From NCBI RefSeq assembly GCF_022539315.1, contig NC_066343.1:38948706-39012705 (forward strand): DNA of 64,000 bases, read 5' to 3'. Every line of letters begins with the position of its first letter. Position 1 is the first letter of the stretch. The notes under the pieces are model-generated. The model had not been told where the DNA came from. It searched no databases and saw nothing but the letters and a program-made list of their open reading frames with translations. Of this stretch, positions 1 to 14,400 are shown in pieces. Both the position numbers and the translations under genes were made by a program. The DNA comes from Serinus canaria (Eukaryota > Chordata > Aves > Passeriformes > Fringillidae).

Positions 1-3000
1 AAAATTCTGTACTATGGGAGTCATAATAAAATCATAAGAATAACTGTCCAATTTCTTTTCTCCCTCAAAATTAAAGAAGGTGGTGGACTGAAGCAGAGCA
101 GTAGCACACAAAATCTGGCTAAGCACCTGTTAAAAAGAAATATATAATTAAAGAACAAGTAAAGTCAGAAAAAGATTGAGGTCACCCTTAACTAAATGGT
201 GCAACAACCCCTAAAATGCAAAAAACCCTAAGCATAAATTGAAAAGTTCGGTGTTCAGAAAAGGATAAAAGAGGGGTGCTCTGAAAACTTCTGCCTTTAA
301 AATTAGCACTGCGCATGCAATTAGCAATTTACTCTGGAATTGGAACTATGGGCTAAATTCATTTTTTCAGATCAGCAAAATAAATAAAAATTATTTTAGA
401 AAAATTATTTCTGCCAATTTGTAATCAGCTTCAGACTTTCCCTAATGGAAGCCAACTAGAAGTAAAATAGCTATTATCTAAACTGCTTATTCAGACTCTT
501 ACCCTTGAAAGAACAGAATCTGAAAATGCAGAAATACAGAATATACCCAAATTTCCCATATGAAAGTCGCAATCCACACCACACCATCTGAAATGCAATA
601 GCTATTTATAAAGCCAGTCACTGAAAACATCTTGCCACTAAACCATCCATTGACTAATCAATAAGCCTGCCCAGTACAGTACGCTCTTTTCCAACACTGA
701 AATCAATGAAATTGACAAAATTGAGTGAGTTGCAAGTACAGATTAGCTGGGAAGTGCAAACTGATGTCAGTGCAGCCATTTCTCCACCATAGGGGGCCTG
801 AAACCGTGAGCTTGCAAACCTTTCCTTTAAAGGGCAAAGTTATAACCTTCCTTGCAGTAGCACCCAAACAACCACAGTGACGCTGTGGGACAGGGCTGGG
901 AGCTACTGGGGTAAGGCTCAAAGACCAGTTTGATTCTCAAAATCCCAAAACCTGCAAGAAATCTGCAAGAAATTTCTTATCCAAGTTCTGCCCTAAGAAT
1001 CTTAGCCTGGGCACTTCCACTGACATTTTGGGACCTCTCCTGAGGTTTGGCTTTTCACATTTCCACAACGCAACCATGTTATTTAGAGACTGTATTTCCA
1101 CCATTAATCATGGAAATCTAGCAGTAATGGACTGATGTATTCCAAGTGCTGGGCTTCAAGTTAAGTGATGAAGTCCACAGTTGTTCCTTGAGAAAATGGA
1201 TTTTTTTCTTTTGTCCTCTTCCAACCAATCTGGCAGTCTTGGTTGATAACTTCATCAACTACAATTTCTGTGCAGATGTGTAGAGGATTAGTTTTTAAAA
1301 TACCATAATATTAATTAAAATCTCAAATATCTTAGGGTCTGTGAAAACTCATAAGAATAGTGAAGCTAACCATCTAATAAAGGTTAGGATTTATGCTCCC
1401 AAGATATTACATCGTCCAGCTGATTTCAGGAGACAAAAATCTTGCAAGATTTGCCATTCATGCAAGGTTCACGGACCTGGTGATGTTGCTTCCCTACAAA
1501 GTAATGTCTTAATTTTCAACAGCAACAACTGAACTTTGTTGGTAATTCCCAGGCAAGAGGGTTGCAGGTGGACACACCAGCACTTGGTTTATAGCGGCTT
1601 AACTACAAAGAGCACTGTAGCACGTCCAGGCTTCTGGCTCTTTCTCAGCCATCTGAAATCAGAATTTTCACTAGCTGACAAGAACTGAAAAATGAGAAAT
1701 ACCTTCTCCTTTCATACAAAAAGGAGCCAAGAAGTCTGGTAGGTGTCTGAAACATGTCTGCGTACCTCAGACTGTATAATTTCAAGGTGAAAAAATTCAA
1801 GATATTGCGGTGGCAGATGAGCACCACCAGCGAGCATCAAGCAACAGAACATGGCTTGGAAAGGAAAAGCCAGGAGCTCTGGGATAGCATGTCAGACAGA
1901 TACATGCTGAACGAGCCTATGAGAAATACTGGTGGTTAAGCAGTAAATATCAGCCAATCCCAACTGGAAGATGGACTCTTCTACTGTTATGTCAATTAAA
2001 GGTAGAGACAGGTGTAGTGCTGAAATGACAGAAATGCAGTCCTTCTGAGTGAGCACTGGCACTGAGTGACCACTGAAGCTGATGGGTCTTTGGTCTTCAC
2101 CAGTTCGTTTTTCCCACCCTGAAGGCTGCATCTTAAGAGGAGGAAAGTGCTGTAACTTCTAACCTGAGACAGACTCTTTAGAAGTCATCACTCTTTGGAT
2201 TTACTTATTCAGTAGTGAAAGGACAAAATTGCAAGATATAGTGATGGGATTTCAAATGACACTGATTGTAATCAACTTTTAAATTTTCTTTTAAATACAT
2301 GCACTGCTAATTCTTTGCAATGAAGCTTGATTCACTGTTTTCAGAAATTTTTTTCTGTAGATAAGTCAAAACATGGCCTAATTAGGTAATAAAAAAGAAT
2401 CTTCACATACTACTAAGAGCAAAAGTATTCCTTCATTTTTGTGAAAACTACAATACAATCTGTGTACAGTTTCACCTAGCTTGATGTCTCACGTGCTTCC
2501 ACAGACCAACATACACTAAATACAGAAGTACCTTTTCCAGCATGACTGTCAGTCATTGTTGAGTTTCATGCTGGTGAACAATGGAACTCAGATAGCAAAT
2601 AAACAAAGCTGTTAACTCTCTTGCTGGAGATGAGAAACCATATGACATTTGGAGCTGGCATTATTCTATACAGGAGCAAGGTACAAAAGTACTTTGGTTA
2701 GAGGTTTATAAATACCAGATATACACATCAAGAGGAGGTTGGCAGGTTAAGAAAGGACAAGCACAGCTCTGTAATAATAAACAACTGTGAAGGAAGGAAA
2801 GAGCATATGTGACATTATATCTGGGAAGCCCATTTTTGCCCAAGACAATTTAATTACCCTTTTTTATTGGATCGATGCTCAGTGTGGTAGAGGAAATCTG
2901 CCTTGGCTTATGCACTGCCATAGTTTACCTGATTCTCTCTGCTAAAGCAAAACCACCACCACCACCACCACCCCACCACTAAAACACAAAAACTGGGACC

Positions 3001-4660
3001 ACAGTGGCAATGTGGCAGAATGCAGAGAATCAGCCCCTCAAACCTCCCCAGAGCACCACAGCAAAGTCCTGAAGCATATCCTGCAAGAATTTACACACCA
3101 ACTGAACTTCATGTACTGTGATTAATTTCCCTGACACCATGTGGGTTTCATTGCAGCACTGAAAACCAAATACAGACTTACGTATTTTTAGGATCAGGAC
3201 CTACTTAGCACAAGTCAGCCATAATTTAATATGTCTGTACTTAATGTGCAGTTTACTAAATGTGAGAGAATTCTGTATTTTAGTTTAGTTTGTGTTTTTC
3301 CCCAGAACAGCACGTATGTTGTTTCAACATTAATGCTGACGTTAAAAACTCTGCAGTTGCTGGTGTTTATTTAAAGAATTAAAAAGTTGTCTAGTACAGC
3401 TGGGAACAGAGGTACAGTAGCCTCATATTTAAAAGCACAGAGAGCACTACTGGGGATGCTGCCCATTTATGATTCTTTAGCAGCTTCTATTTTTCACAAG
3501 AATTAATGTTCTAATCCGAATGCATCTGTATAATGTTTCTCTCATGCTTATCATGTGTCACCAATTCAGTGACTTCCTTGTGATCCCACTGCATATGCTG
3601 GGTCAGAATATTCACATTGTTATTATCTGCTGGTAGAAGAGGTAACACAGCATTTCTAGCCACAAAATAGCACCACACAAAAAAGCTACTGTAATAGTGA
3701 ACATCAGGGATGTACAATAAAAGGGCAGAAAAAGACCTCTTGTTGCAGGACAATCCTTCGGGACTGTGCTTAGTGAAACAATCTGGATCTAAATAAGCAT
3801 TAAGGTTCACAAGGTAAGTGGGTAGTTCAGCATCAGTCTTTTTTTGCAGTGTTAGAAGTTATGCATTCATGTCATGCATGCATGCTGTCATGCACAGGTC
3901 AAAAAGGATTTTTGCTACAGCATTTAAGTTTTGCAAAGTTGGAGGCAAAGGCTTCCAACCTTGACAGTAATCCCCTATGCTACAGTTTGTACTAGAAAAT
4001 GATATCTTTCAGGGTAGGATACAGAGAGGATGCAGTTGCAAGCCCAGTTCTCTCTAATTATACTGGGAAACTCTAGAGTGACTTCCCAGAGAAACAACTG
4101 AGACTTCCAGTGACACTTCAGAACAACCTTCTCTAAAACACTTAGAGAAGTTAGTGTCCTGATGAGAAATAGTAAGCTGTGCAGTTATTATTTATCACAA
4201 TATTCTTTAGGTATTTTTTCAGTTTTGTACATCAATGCTAATCACTGGTTCAAACCCCAGCATTTCATAGGTTCAATTCTGAAACTATTACTATGTTTGA
4301 AAAGTAGCATCTGAAGTAAGTGATACTTTTTTTAACTCTTCATAGTTCAATATGTTTAGCTCTTCGTATTTTTTCACACTGAACATGAAAGAATTTGTAT
4401 GTGATATATATTGTCCGTCATGCAACCTTCTTCTTTTCTGCTCTACTTTTAAACATTTAAAATAATTTCTGTCTGTGGAGGTTGAATTGTACATGAACTG
4501 AAGTTTTAACCCTTACAATTTTTACAACTTACAAATACTCAGATTTGAAAGGTTATATTAATATGATATCATGATATGATCTGGTGATGTTGATATGATC
4601 AATTTAAAAGTAGTGCATACGTAACAATACTGGCTTTTGCTTCTGATCCAAGATCTATTT
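1..4660 (-). other. NTRK2: NTRK2 intron leading towards the kinase exons
   Basis: This is intron downstream (in sense) of the juxtamembrane exon. I searched it for the start of the kinase region (FVQHIKRH) and for a T-Shc-type terminal exon and found neither. Apart from the (ACC)n run I see nothing recognisable; open frames up to 99 codons have no protein-like character. Confidence 0.75.
2951..2980 (+). repeat. (ACC)n microsatellite
   Basis: About eight ACC/CCA units with one extra C, in an otherwise ordinary intron stretch. Confidence 0.9.
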
Positions 4661-4700
4661 TCTCCCAAGAATACATTCATGGCACAGGACTGGCCAAAGA

Positions 4701-4757
4701 CCACTGAAATCAATGGAAAGCTACCAGTGACTTTGATGAAATAGGGGTCAGGGTTTG
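4701..4757. repeat. Ancient amniote interspersed repeat fragment
   Basis: CCACTGAAATCAATGGAAAG, CAGTGACTTTGATG and GGGGTCAGGGTTTG match the CATTGAAGTCAATGGGAG pattern of an old repeat widespread in reptile and bird DNA. It is short and diverged. Confidence 0.4.
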
Positions 4758-4863
4758 AGCACAACACTGCTCGCTTCATTGCCTTGTCACAAAGGCTGAA
4801 TTTGGCTTAAGACAGAGGTAAAGCAGTTCATCCCATGTACCTTAAGTAAATAGCACACATTTA

Positions 4864-5235
<372 letters not shown>

Positions 5236-5238
5236 TTA

Positions 5239-5262
5239 TCTTTTTTTTTTTTTTTTTTTTTA
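5239..5262. repeat. Poly(T) homopolymer
   Basis: About 22 consecutive T on the plus strand (poly(A) on the NTRK2 sense strand), about 70 bp upstream of the juxtamembrane exon acceptor. Confidence 0.9.
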
Positions 5263-8200
5263 AGTTTTGGCCTGTTGTCCTCCATTCTTACAGTCAACCA
5301 CTCTCTTTTTGTGCCTTGTTGACCTTACCTCAAAAATTTTGTATCTCTGGGTGCAGATGGAGAACAGTGGTTTTTTGGTCCATTAGGAACTGGAATCAAA
5401 ACAAGTTTTTGTACTGGTACATCACCTGGAGTAAATGTCAGAGTCCAGCACAGTCTGTCACTGTGCAATATCTCAAAACTTGTTGAAATAATTTTGTCAT
5501 TCTCAGAAATATGCTATGGAATATACACATTAACATTTTTACCTTATGCCCTACTTGAAGCACACAGCAGTAACAGCAAAAATCCAGGGAATGCCTGCCC
5601 TACCTGGCATTACAACAAGACAAAAGACATGGAGCTGATGGGCTCATCCTGATGTGGGAAGCTGCTAATTTCTGAAAGAAACACGGTTCTGGGCCAAAAT
5701 CCAGGGGACAATTTAAGTAGTTCTAGAGGTGCAGAGAAGATGCTGAGAGGAGTAGAGGAGTAAGACCTGGAGCTACTGCAGAGAGGCCCATCCTATCCAG
5801 GGGCACATCCTACTGGCTCCCCAGTCCATATATAAATTTAGTCACCCTTCAGAAAAAAGTTTGTGGTGGACAGTAGTTCAGTGACAGTTTTTGTTTTGTT
5901 TTCCCTCCATGCTTTGTATTTTTAATGAAAGTGCCACATAGATAAAAGCTTGTAAATGGATTTTTAAAAAAATATTCTGCTTAGTGCAGTGTCCCACTTC
6001 TGTGAACTGCAGGAGCCTTTGAACTAACAGCAAATCACCACAGATAACATTCAAACTCTTGACATCTAACCCTGTCACTTAAATTCCACATTACTTCTTC
6101 CTGTTTTAGAAAACCAGAAGCACCATTTAGCAGCAAAGGCATTTTGCCTAATGCCCTAACTGAAGAGACAGCAGAGATCACACATATTTCACTTCATTCT
6201 CCATCCACATTAACTAAGGTTTTTTTGGGATGACATTCACATTTTTAATTGTAACAATTAAAGACCATGCTAAAAACAGATGGAAAAAATCATCCTCTGG
6301 AAGTGCTGATTCTGAAATGGCATCTTTAGCCAACTGCATTTAGCTTTTGGGCAGCATCAGCAGCTTGAGGAAATGTGCCCCCAAAGAAGGGGGCAGAAGA
6401 GAAGACCCTGAGGACAATAAAAAGCTGTGTTTACTCCAAGTCACCCAATTGCAACATGCTGGACTCCCAGACTGAGTTTTTGACCAGACAGAAGAAACAC
6501 TGTAGAGGCAAGACTGAGCTGAGTAACCTGCCATGTAGATGGCAGCTGTGCCTGCAGGAGAGATAGGGAATGCAGAGGGACCAGCAGGACCACCAGCAGG
6601 TTCTGTATGCACATTACTGAGGACAGGAGAGAAGACAAGTGGAATCCACGGCAGCAGACACACAGCTGAAGAACTAGATGAGAAAAAGGACAGTCCCAAG
6701 CACAGCAAAGAAAGGGCAGCTTTAAAGAAACTCCTGCTCTTCTGTGGCTCACTGTATCATTACAAAATTACTTCATCATTATGCATCAGGGCTTACAGCC
6801 ATAAAACCTAAATATCCTGGCATGTGGCTATTCAACCCTATATTTTGAGACACAAGTATATTCACACCCCTGTCTAGCTTTTCTTCCTCCCCAGTTGGTT
6901 TAATGGGGCATGAGGGAAATGTTCTCATAGTTTGAAAAAGTATTTCCCCCCCAGCCTGAAACACTAGAAGTAATTTTTCAAAAACCTGGCACTTCACGGG
7001 AAAGTCAGTGTTGACAAATGTAAGTAAAGTCTAGATCTCTGCAATTTATCAAGTGAAATACTCATACCAAGGCTGGTTTTGTCATTACTGATCACTCAGA
7101 TTCCCACATGATTGGCTCTACTGGGAAGTTCTAGAAATTCTTTATCCTGGGAAAGATGCCAGGATAAAGAATTTCTGGTAAACATTTTTGTAATGAAGGG
7201 CAGAGCCTAACAAATTTTGGGAATGGGCCACTCAAGTGGCACAGCCAATGCTTATGTTAAGTCACAACATGTTTTTCAGATACATAAGAGTTGTTTGCAC
7301 AAACATTTGGAGTGCAAACCATTTAAAACTGCATTCAGTTTTTGGTAGATACCATCCTTACATCTCTAAACTTTCTGAATCTCTACTTGTTGCTCAAAAA
7401 AAGCAGGCTGTTAAATACTTTCTTGAGGAAAAAAAAATACTTTTACACCAATATACTTTAGTATGAGCATCAAATCCCTTCTCTCACAGCAAACAGGAAA
7501 TTCTCTCCACTCTGAAACTTAATAGATGCATGTCTCTAAGTCCTTTTCAGTCCTGCTGTTCTGGGCTGCACAGGAGGAGGCTCTTTAGTCATTGTTTACT
7601 TCCAACATACGTGCCATGATGGCAAGGAAAGGTGACCATTACACATTTCTAGATGTTAAAGTGGGATAATGACTGAGGAACTCAGTCTATTCATTGAAGA
7701 ATTTCTGCAGTACTTCAAGATCCAATTTTGTACGGTGAACTACTATTTTCAACCAATATAAACTGCAAAGTGCTGCAGGTGAAAAGTAGACAATTGTTCA
7801 GTAAATCTACTCAATTAGGTTTACTGGTAAAAGCTAGTCTTCTGTGTGGTATGACGCAGGTTCCAAGTATATACAGCTCTCTGATGTAGGTGAGGGAAGC
7901 CTGGAAAATAAGGTGACTTTCCTGTCAATTCCTGGCAGTACAAAACAGCTTAAGAAAAATTCAATTCTAGGACCCTTGTTACTATATCTCTCTGTGATCC
8001 CTCTTATTAGGAACATCTCATGCAATGGTTTCTGTGAATAGTTGTTTGCATTCAAAACCCTATTCCCTGTCTATTTCTTCTCTAATTAAGACAATTAGAA
8101 CCCCTCAGATGAAATTTTTTGTGTATCAGAGGCAGATGAGCCCACATCCTTTCCTCACCCCAAACTTCCCTTTTCCTGACCTTTTTTATCAATGTGAGCA

Positions 8201-9310
8201 AACTTTTAAATGGACCATTTCCACACTTGTTTATTTGCTAGACTATCTACTCATCAAGAAGTTACATTAAATTGTTTGAATGCACTAAGCCACATCACAG
8301 CTATAGACCAGCCATCTCCGCAGCTGGCTATGATATTCAGGTAATGTAAAAGCATTTCTAGGATGCAAGATGAGACTATCACCCGTGCTGACAAGAAATG
8401 AGAGCTGCCCTTTTCTGAATGGGCTCTGTGCTCAAAATGAAGGATAATTTCTGGAAGCACCTTAGAGTGTGATTTCATCCACACAAAATGTGGTCACTGA
8501 ATTACTTGCCAAAGGTAGAACAAGTATGGTAATTACACTCAGTCACCTACTACTGCCTCTAGTTTTCATAAAATCTACTCTTTGTTTTACACCTGAAATC
8601 TGAAAATTTTAGACAAAATGTGGTAGTTGAAGTGAAAGCCATGGGTTATCAGTAGTCACTAGCTATTGCCAAGAGCTGACTCACAGCTGGCTTAAGCTTT
8701 TAAGAAGACTTCAGAGACCTTCTACTAGTGTGCTGCCCAGAATCTCCCCTTGATATCACTTTTAGTCAATTTTTCTTAAGAAGACATGTTGGGGCCAGAG
8801 AAGAATCTGTACTCTGCTTTAGAGAAGATGTGGGCTATCCACCACAGAGATTAATTTCTTTTCTATTTGATATTAAGACTTATCCATTCTGCATCACCTA
8901 GGCCCAAGAAGAATCCCTTTTGTGTACAAAAAAAGCCTAGCAGCTCTCTAAAACAGTTGTGATGTGTACGAAGACCAATTCTACTTGAAACTGATGAGCT
9001 ACAATAAAACCAAAATGTTTCCAACAGTTGGGAGGGGAATTATCCTCAACACATAATATAGGGACAGGCAGAAACAGCAAACTTCACTTACTGCACATCC
9101 CAAGGAGAGCTGTGCTATCCTTTGAACAGGGTATGTCTGCACTTTACTTTACCTTGGAGGTGCCAAAAAAATTGAGTTTCCCTAGGTTACAAAAAAAAAA
9201 AATTAACTCTATTATTTTCAAGGTGTGCTGCTATTTTTGAGCAGGCAAAGGAGATTCATTATTAATACATACAGCCTTTCATGACAGGAAAAGCTAAGAA
9301 AATTGTGCAG
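5263..9310 (-). other. NTRK2 intron, mostly unique sequence
   Basis: The only structure I see is the 18-bp inverted repeat at 7133. Overlapping frames at 6340-6752 (up to 122 codons) are on both strands of the same DNA and show no domain. Confidence 0.7.
7133..7176. repeat. Perfect inverted repeat, 18-bp arms
   Basis: AGAAATTCTTTATCCTGG at 7133-7150, an 8-base spacer, and its exact reverse complement at 7159-7176. It can form a stable hairpin in DNA or pre-mRNA. I do not recognise it as part of a known element, and no terminal duplications are evident. Confidence 0.93.
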
Positions 9311-9550
9311 CCTACAAAAGAAAAAGGTTCAGGGTGACTTCATTGCATCCTTCCAGTACCTGAAGGGAGCCTATAGGAAAGGTGGAGCAAAACTACTTAC
9401 AAGAGCATGCAGTGACAGGACAAGGGGCAATGGCTTCAAACTGAAAGACAGTAGGATTAAATTAGATATTAGGAAGAAATTCTTTGCTGTGAGGGTGGTG
9501 AGGCACTGGAAAAGGTTACCAAGAGCCATGACTCTATTCCATGGTTCTTT
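9311..9550 (+). mobile_element. CR1 LINE 3' region fragment, apparently internally deleted
   Basis: Typical CR1 text on the plus strand: GGTTCAGGGTGACTTCATTG, TTCCAGTACCTGAAGGGAGC, AGTGACAGGACAAGGGGCAATG, ATATTAGGAAGAAATTCTTTG, GAGGGTGGTGAGGCACTGG. After CCAAGAGCCA the usual last 150-200 bases are missing, and the sequence goes to a degenerate ATGACTCTATTCCATGGTTCT, which resembles the terminal ATTCTATG repeats. The 90-codon open frame here is the residue of the element. Confidence 0.9.
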
Positions 9551-10611
9551 ATGCTCCTATCACCATCAGAGTTAATGTAGTTTTAACGTGCATGCTACAC
9601 TGCTTTCTGTTGGAGCTACTTTTGCATGACACATTTCTGTGCAACAAACATCGCTCCAGTTGTCCCTGAAGTCACTACTAACGGCTCAGGCACACTGGAA
9701 GACAATAGGGGTAATAAAATACCACAACCTTACCTCGATTTTAGCTTTGTGATTGGAGTTGTGCATTTGCAAGGCTGCATCTACTTACTCAACTGTTAGG
9801 AAGCAAGTAATGTAAAAAGCAGCATTTATAGAGACAATTTTGTGCTGTGATGCCTTAATAAACATTGTTCCTTCCATGAAAAATTATGTTGATTCCTAGG
9901 ATGGTTTCTCAATGGACCTTGTACTAGCACTGGCTCTTAGTTCCCCTGGGAACAGGGATCAGTCTGTGCCAAGACATGGTAACAGCACACTATCAAGTTA
10001 AAAGCACTACAGTGAATGTGTGTCACATCAGTCAGCACCTCTGCTAAATTCCAAGGCTATACTGAATCTTCTTTTTTCCTTTTGGGAGGGATGTGTTTTT
10101 TCACTAGTTAAATACATTGTTCTGAAAAGTAATTACACAAGATTTCTTGTCCTGTGAGATTCCCATGTTTGCTGTAGATTTTTATATTTTCTGCATGATT
10201 GAAATGAAAGTATTATGCTTCAGCACGAGCAGATATTCAATTTTTTCTCTTATCAAAGCAAGGGCCAACTTTCTCACCAGAAGAGACACCTTTTCAGCTT
10301 TACTCTAAAAATTGTGATCTTATCTTTTACTCTCTCTGGAAGACAAGTAATCAATCTCAGCTTGGCACACTTTTTTTTCTGACTAAGGTGCTAAGTTTTA
10401 CTTCAAATATTCCTTTGTATTTCCATGTTCAGAAACTGTGGTACCAAACGTGGTACCAATACTGCTAGAGTGGACAAGAAAAACAGCACAATAGAAAAAT
10501 GCAATTTTAGAAAAAAATTTTATACTATTGGTCTCTTAAAATGCAGTGTGTTATATATAGGAAAGTGAATTAAAAGATGTAAAGAGAACCCAAGGAAAAA
10601 AACCAAAACTA

Positions 10612-10644
10612 AACCAACCAACCAACCAGCCAACCTACCTACCA
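10612..10644 (+). repeat. (CCAA)n/(CCTA)n short tandem repeat
   Basis: CCAACCAACCAACCAGCCAA followed by CCTACCTACC; imperfect four-base units. Confidence 0.85.
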
Positions 10645-11423
10645 AAAGAAGACTGAATATGCTTCCAAAGAGAAACAAGTTAAGTCTTGCTTTGCTTGGT
10701 GGAGATGTTCAAAGTGAAGTCAGATTGTTCTGCAAATCTAGAGTGGGCTTACTAAAACTATGGTCTTTGCTTTGCAGTTGCCAGTGCTTGAAATGAGGGA
10801 AAGCTCAAGGCAAAGCACTCCCATGTTTTGTCAGCAGTTCAGCTATGTGGAGCAATAGCACATCTTGCCTCCACCCACCTTTTAATTGACCTTTCCTGTC
10901 TCATATCCCCAACCCTGACAGCTAACCAGACAGCAGCCATGTAGCCATCTCTACAGTCACTGCCACATGCAGTTGCAAAATGAGTATTAGGGGGCTAATC
11001 CTCCTTTGTTGTTGTGTAGAAAAAACACAAGATCACCCTAAAAACATTACACCTAAGTCCATCCTGCTAAATCATATTGCTCTTCACAGATCAAAGAGTG
11101 CATGTCCTTCTACCCTGGAACAGTACACTGAGCCAAAACCCCACACTGTTACACATTAAATCTGTGACTCAGAAAACTGAGACTTGCCAGGCTTTAGTGT
11201 TTAAAGGATAAACAATTTCACATCTTCTGACAGGTATCATCAATCTGTTTAACTGATTTACACCCACCAGTGCTTGTTTAAGCTTGTACTCTGCTCCTTC
11301 TTGACATATGAGATGAGAAAAACCTTTTGACACTGCCCAAGAAGTTCAGTTCCCATCCAAGAGGATGCTCCCAGGAAGTCAGGAGAACCAAAACAGAGTG
11401 CTGGAGGACATCTTCACATCCAG

Positions 11424-11455
11424 CAGACAAATACTTCTGTTGAAGTATTTGTCTG
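11424..11455. repeat. Perfect inverted repeat, 14-bp arms
   Basis: CAGACAAATACTTC, a 4-base loop TGTT, and the exact reverse complement GAAGTATTTGTCTG. Confidence 0.93.
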
Positions 11456-14400
11456 ACAGCATGTGCTTCTATCATTCTCTGAATAACAAGAGTAAGTAGC
11501 CTTCTTTAAGGTCTCAAAGAAGAGTGGAAAATCAGGGTTTAAACTCCAGAAGGAATCCCTAGGAATCTGTTCACTTACAACTTTTGCAAAACAAACGGAA
11601 GAAATCAGTTTGAAAATCATTATGAAATTAGACCAATTCAATGGTGAATTGTTTTGCTTATGTGATCAAGGATAAAAGGTAATTTGCCTTTGTTTTCATG
11701 TGAAAAATCAATGATTAATATTTTCTCATTTGTTGCAGCTTCAGAAGAAGCCCAAATTGTTTGGTTGTCACTGTACCACTTTCACACAGAGCAAATGATC
11801 TACATTGTTGGATTATCTTCATTCCCATATGGAAAAATTTAAGTAATGCATACCTTTGAATCTAATGAAATAACAGGTATGTTGTTTAGATTTACAGTAC
11901 CAAATTTCCAGTGTTGCTAGGTGTTGAGATGCCTTTTCCCTAAAACACATGTTCATCGTGCAGGAAAACTTATTTCAAATGCCTAGCTCCTCTCCAGAGA
12001 ACAAACACACAATCTGGGTAATTTCCATTGACATGACTATGCACAGATTTTAGCCACTCAATATTTCATCAGGGCTTTTTGTTCTGGCTTGAATCTAAGA
12101 GCCACAGCTGCATATTTGTTTGCTTGGGTTTTATTCTGGTGCGTGACTGTGAAAGAATCCCAGTCAGTTCCTTTCAGCTGCCTTTCTCCTCACAACCTCC
12201 TCTATACTCCCCTGTATCCAGGCATTCCTGCATCCCCTCACACACAAGCCTAGAGCAATTGTTTCTGCAAGGGACGACTCCCAGGGACAGCCTAGGGGAT
12301 CCCTTCATAATGCAAGTGACTCCCAAAACTCATGCAACCTACAGGGTGCAGGGATAAAGACAGTGGTGTCTTGGTCTGGGGCAGGCTGACAAGACAGTTC
12401 ACCCAAGAAACTTCCTTTGCAGCACTGCAAAGCCCCGTAGGAAAAACAATGAGGTGTCTTGTACATACTTTGTCTGGACAGATGAAAGGCTCCTAACCCC
12501 TCTGCCCTGGTTTCACTCCAGGGCCAGCTCTCCCCAGGGATGCTGTCAGCAAAACCTCAACCTGCATCACAAAGGTTGCTGATTTCTTTTCCCCTTTCAG
12601 CCAGAAAGGAAGGCATTTGTGAAACAGATCTAACAACTGCAATCTGGCATGCATTGTCACATTCTTATGCACCATAACCAATAAATCCACGTAGATCATC
12701 CACAATGTGGTATGCACTACTATTATTTTTGATTTGGAGGCAGCAGGAAGAGCACTTTGGCACTGAATTACCCAGCACTGAAGGTGGGATCTCTGTCAAA
12801 GTCATGACCAGAACCTGGGAGGAACTGGCAGCCCCAGCTGTCAAACCACAGAGCCCTTTGGGACTCACAGGCCTCCTCAGATACAGGATGAATGGTGGCT
12901 GTACAGGTGTTCACTGCTTCGTGGACACATTTGCAGTATCTGCAGCTCAGCTGATGAGCCCTATTGTGAAGAATGAAGAATTTATGGCCTCTCATTATAG
13001 GCAGTCAAATGAAACACAGACCTAAGAAAAAAAACCTAACTGGGATGTGGGATATTAATCAATATTAATACATGAGCCAGAGAATTAAAGAAACAACACA
13101 GAAAATGTGAAAGAATTTAAGAAAAAATTATTTATAATTTTTTAATATAGATCATCAGCACTATTCATTATAGTCACCTGCAGGCTGGGATATCTTGGAA
13201 ACATGGGTAAAATTACTATCCTTCAAAAATGCTACAGTGAAAAATCACCACAATAATAAAAAAGATCAACTGGAATGTACTCGCTGGCACCAAACAAAAA
13301 AAAAAAATCACCTGAAATTAAATCCTTGTTGCCTTTAATTTAATTTAAGAACTATTTAATTAAAAACTGCTTCCTTACAGATTTGTCATAAATAATCTAA
13401 GTGTAAGCATTTCTACTCCTAAGACTGGGAATGAGGTCCTCTGATGTCTAGAAGATAAACACAGAGTGTACAGAAGCAATGAAATTTTCCCCATGCTGCT
13501 TTGGCTGTCAGAGAACAAAGCTATTTGGAGTAGTTAACTTATATAATTTTCCTAATTCTGTTCAGTTCAACATAGTTAGATGATAAGGCAGACACTCTAG
13601 ATTGAGGAGAAAAGCTCCCTGATTTGAATTGTATTTGATTGTGAGGAATCTTTTAAGGAAAAAAAAAAAATTACTAATGACACATTCTAAATGTTTTTAA
13701 GCCTCAATGATTATTTCCTTGGAGCAGAGAGATACTATCTACAGGCCTCTTCCATTCAAGCGCATCAAATGAAAATACAATATGGAAAAATCTAGAAATA
13801 CTCAGAGACTTGATGAAAAACTGAAGAATTGGGATTTCTTTTATCCTCTGAGGAGGTACACAAGGATAGCCTTCCAATGCATGGTTACAATTTTTATTGC
13901 ATATTTTTGACAAACGGGAACTAAAAGTTCCGTGATAAAAGTGCATTAAGACTGTGGTAAACATTTAGATCCTCAGGAACTTTGGAATAGATCTTGCTTC
14001 CATGAGCACTGGAATTGCTCACAGAAGACTCAGAAATCTCCACTTTTGGAGTTCTTGAAGCCGCATGAGGAAAAATGTCTCTTGGGAAAGATGAAGGTAA
14101 AGTTGATACAGATTTAGGATAGGGAAGGATCTCCCAGGTGTTCCTTCATCCCTAAACTTCCATAATGATAGAAAGACAGACCATGAGCGATCTTGTAGGA
14201 AACACCTTAGGTCTTTGAATGTTGATTTATGTCTATTCAGAACCAAAGGAAGCCCAGAGCTCAACAAATACCCAAAATAGCTCAATGAAATACGTATATT
14301 TCCATACATTAGCAGTTCACTTTTCCAGTCCACTGACTAAAGATAGATTAAGCTGGGTGAGAAGAACATCTGTGCTCTTCTGTACTACTCAGTGGGTTAT

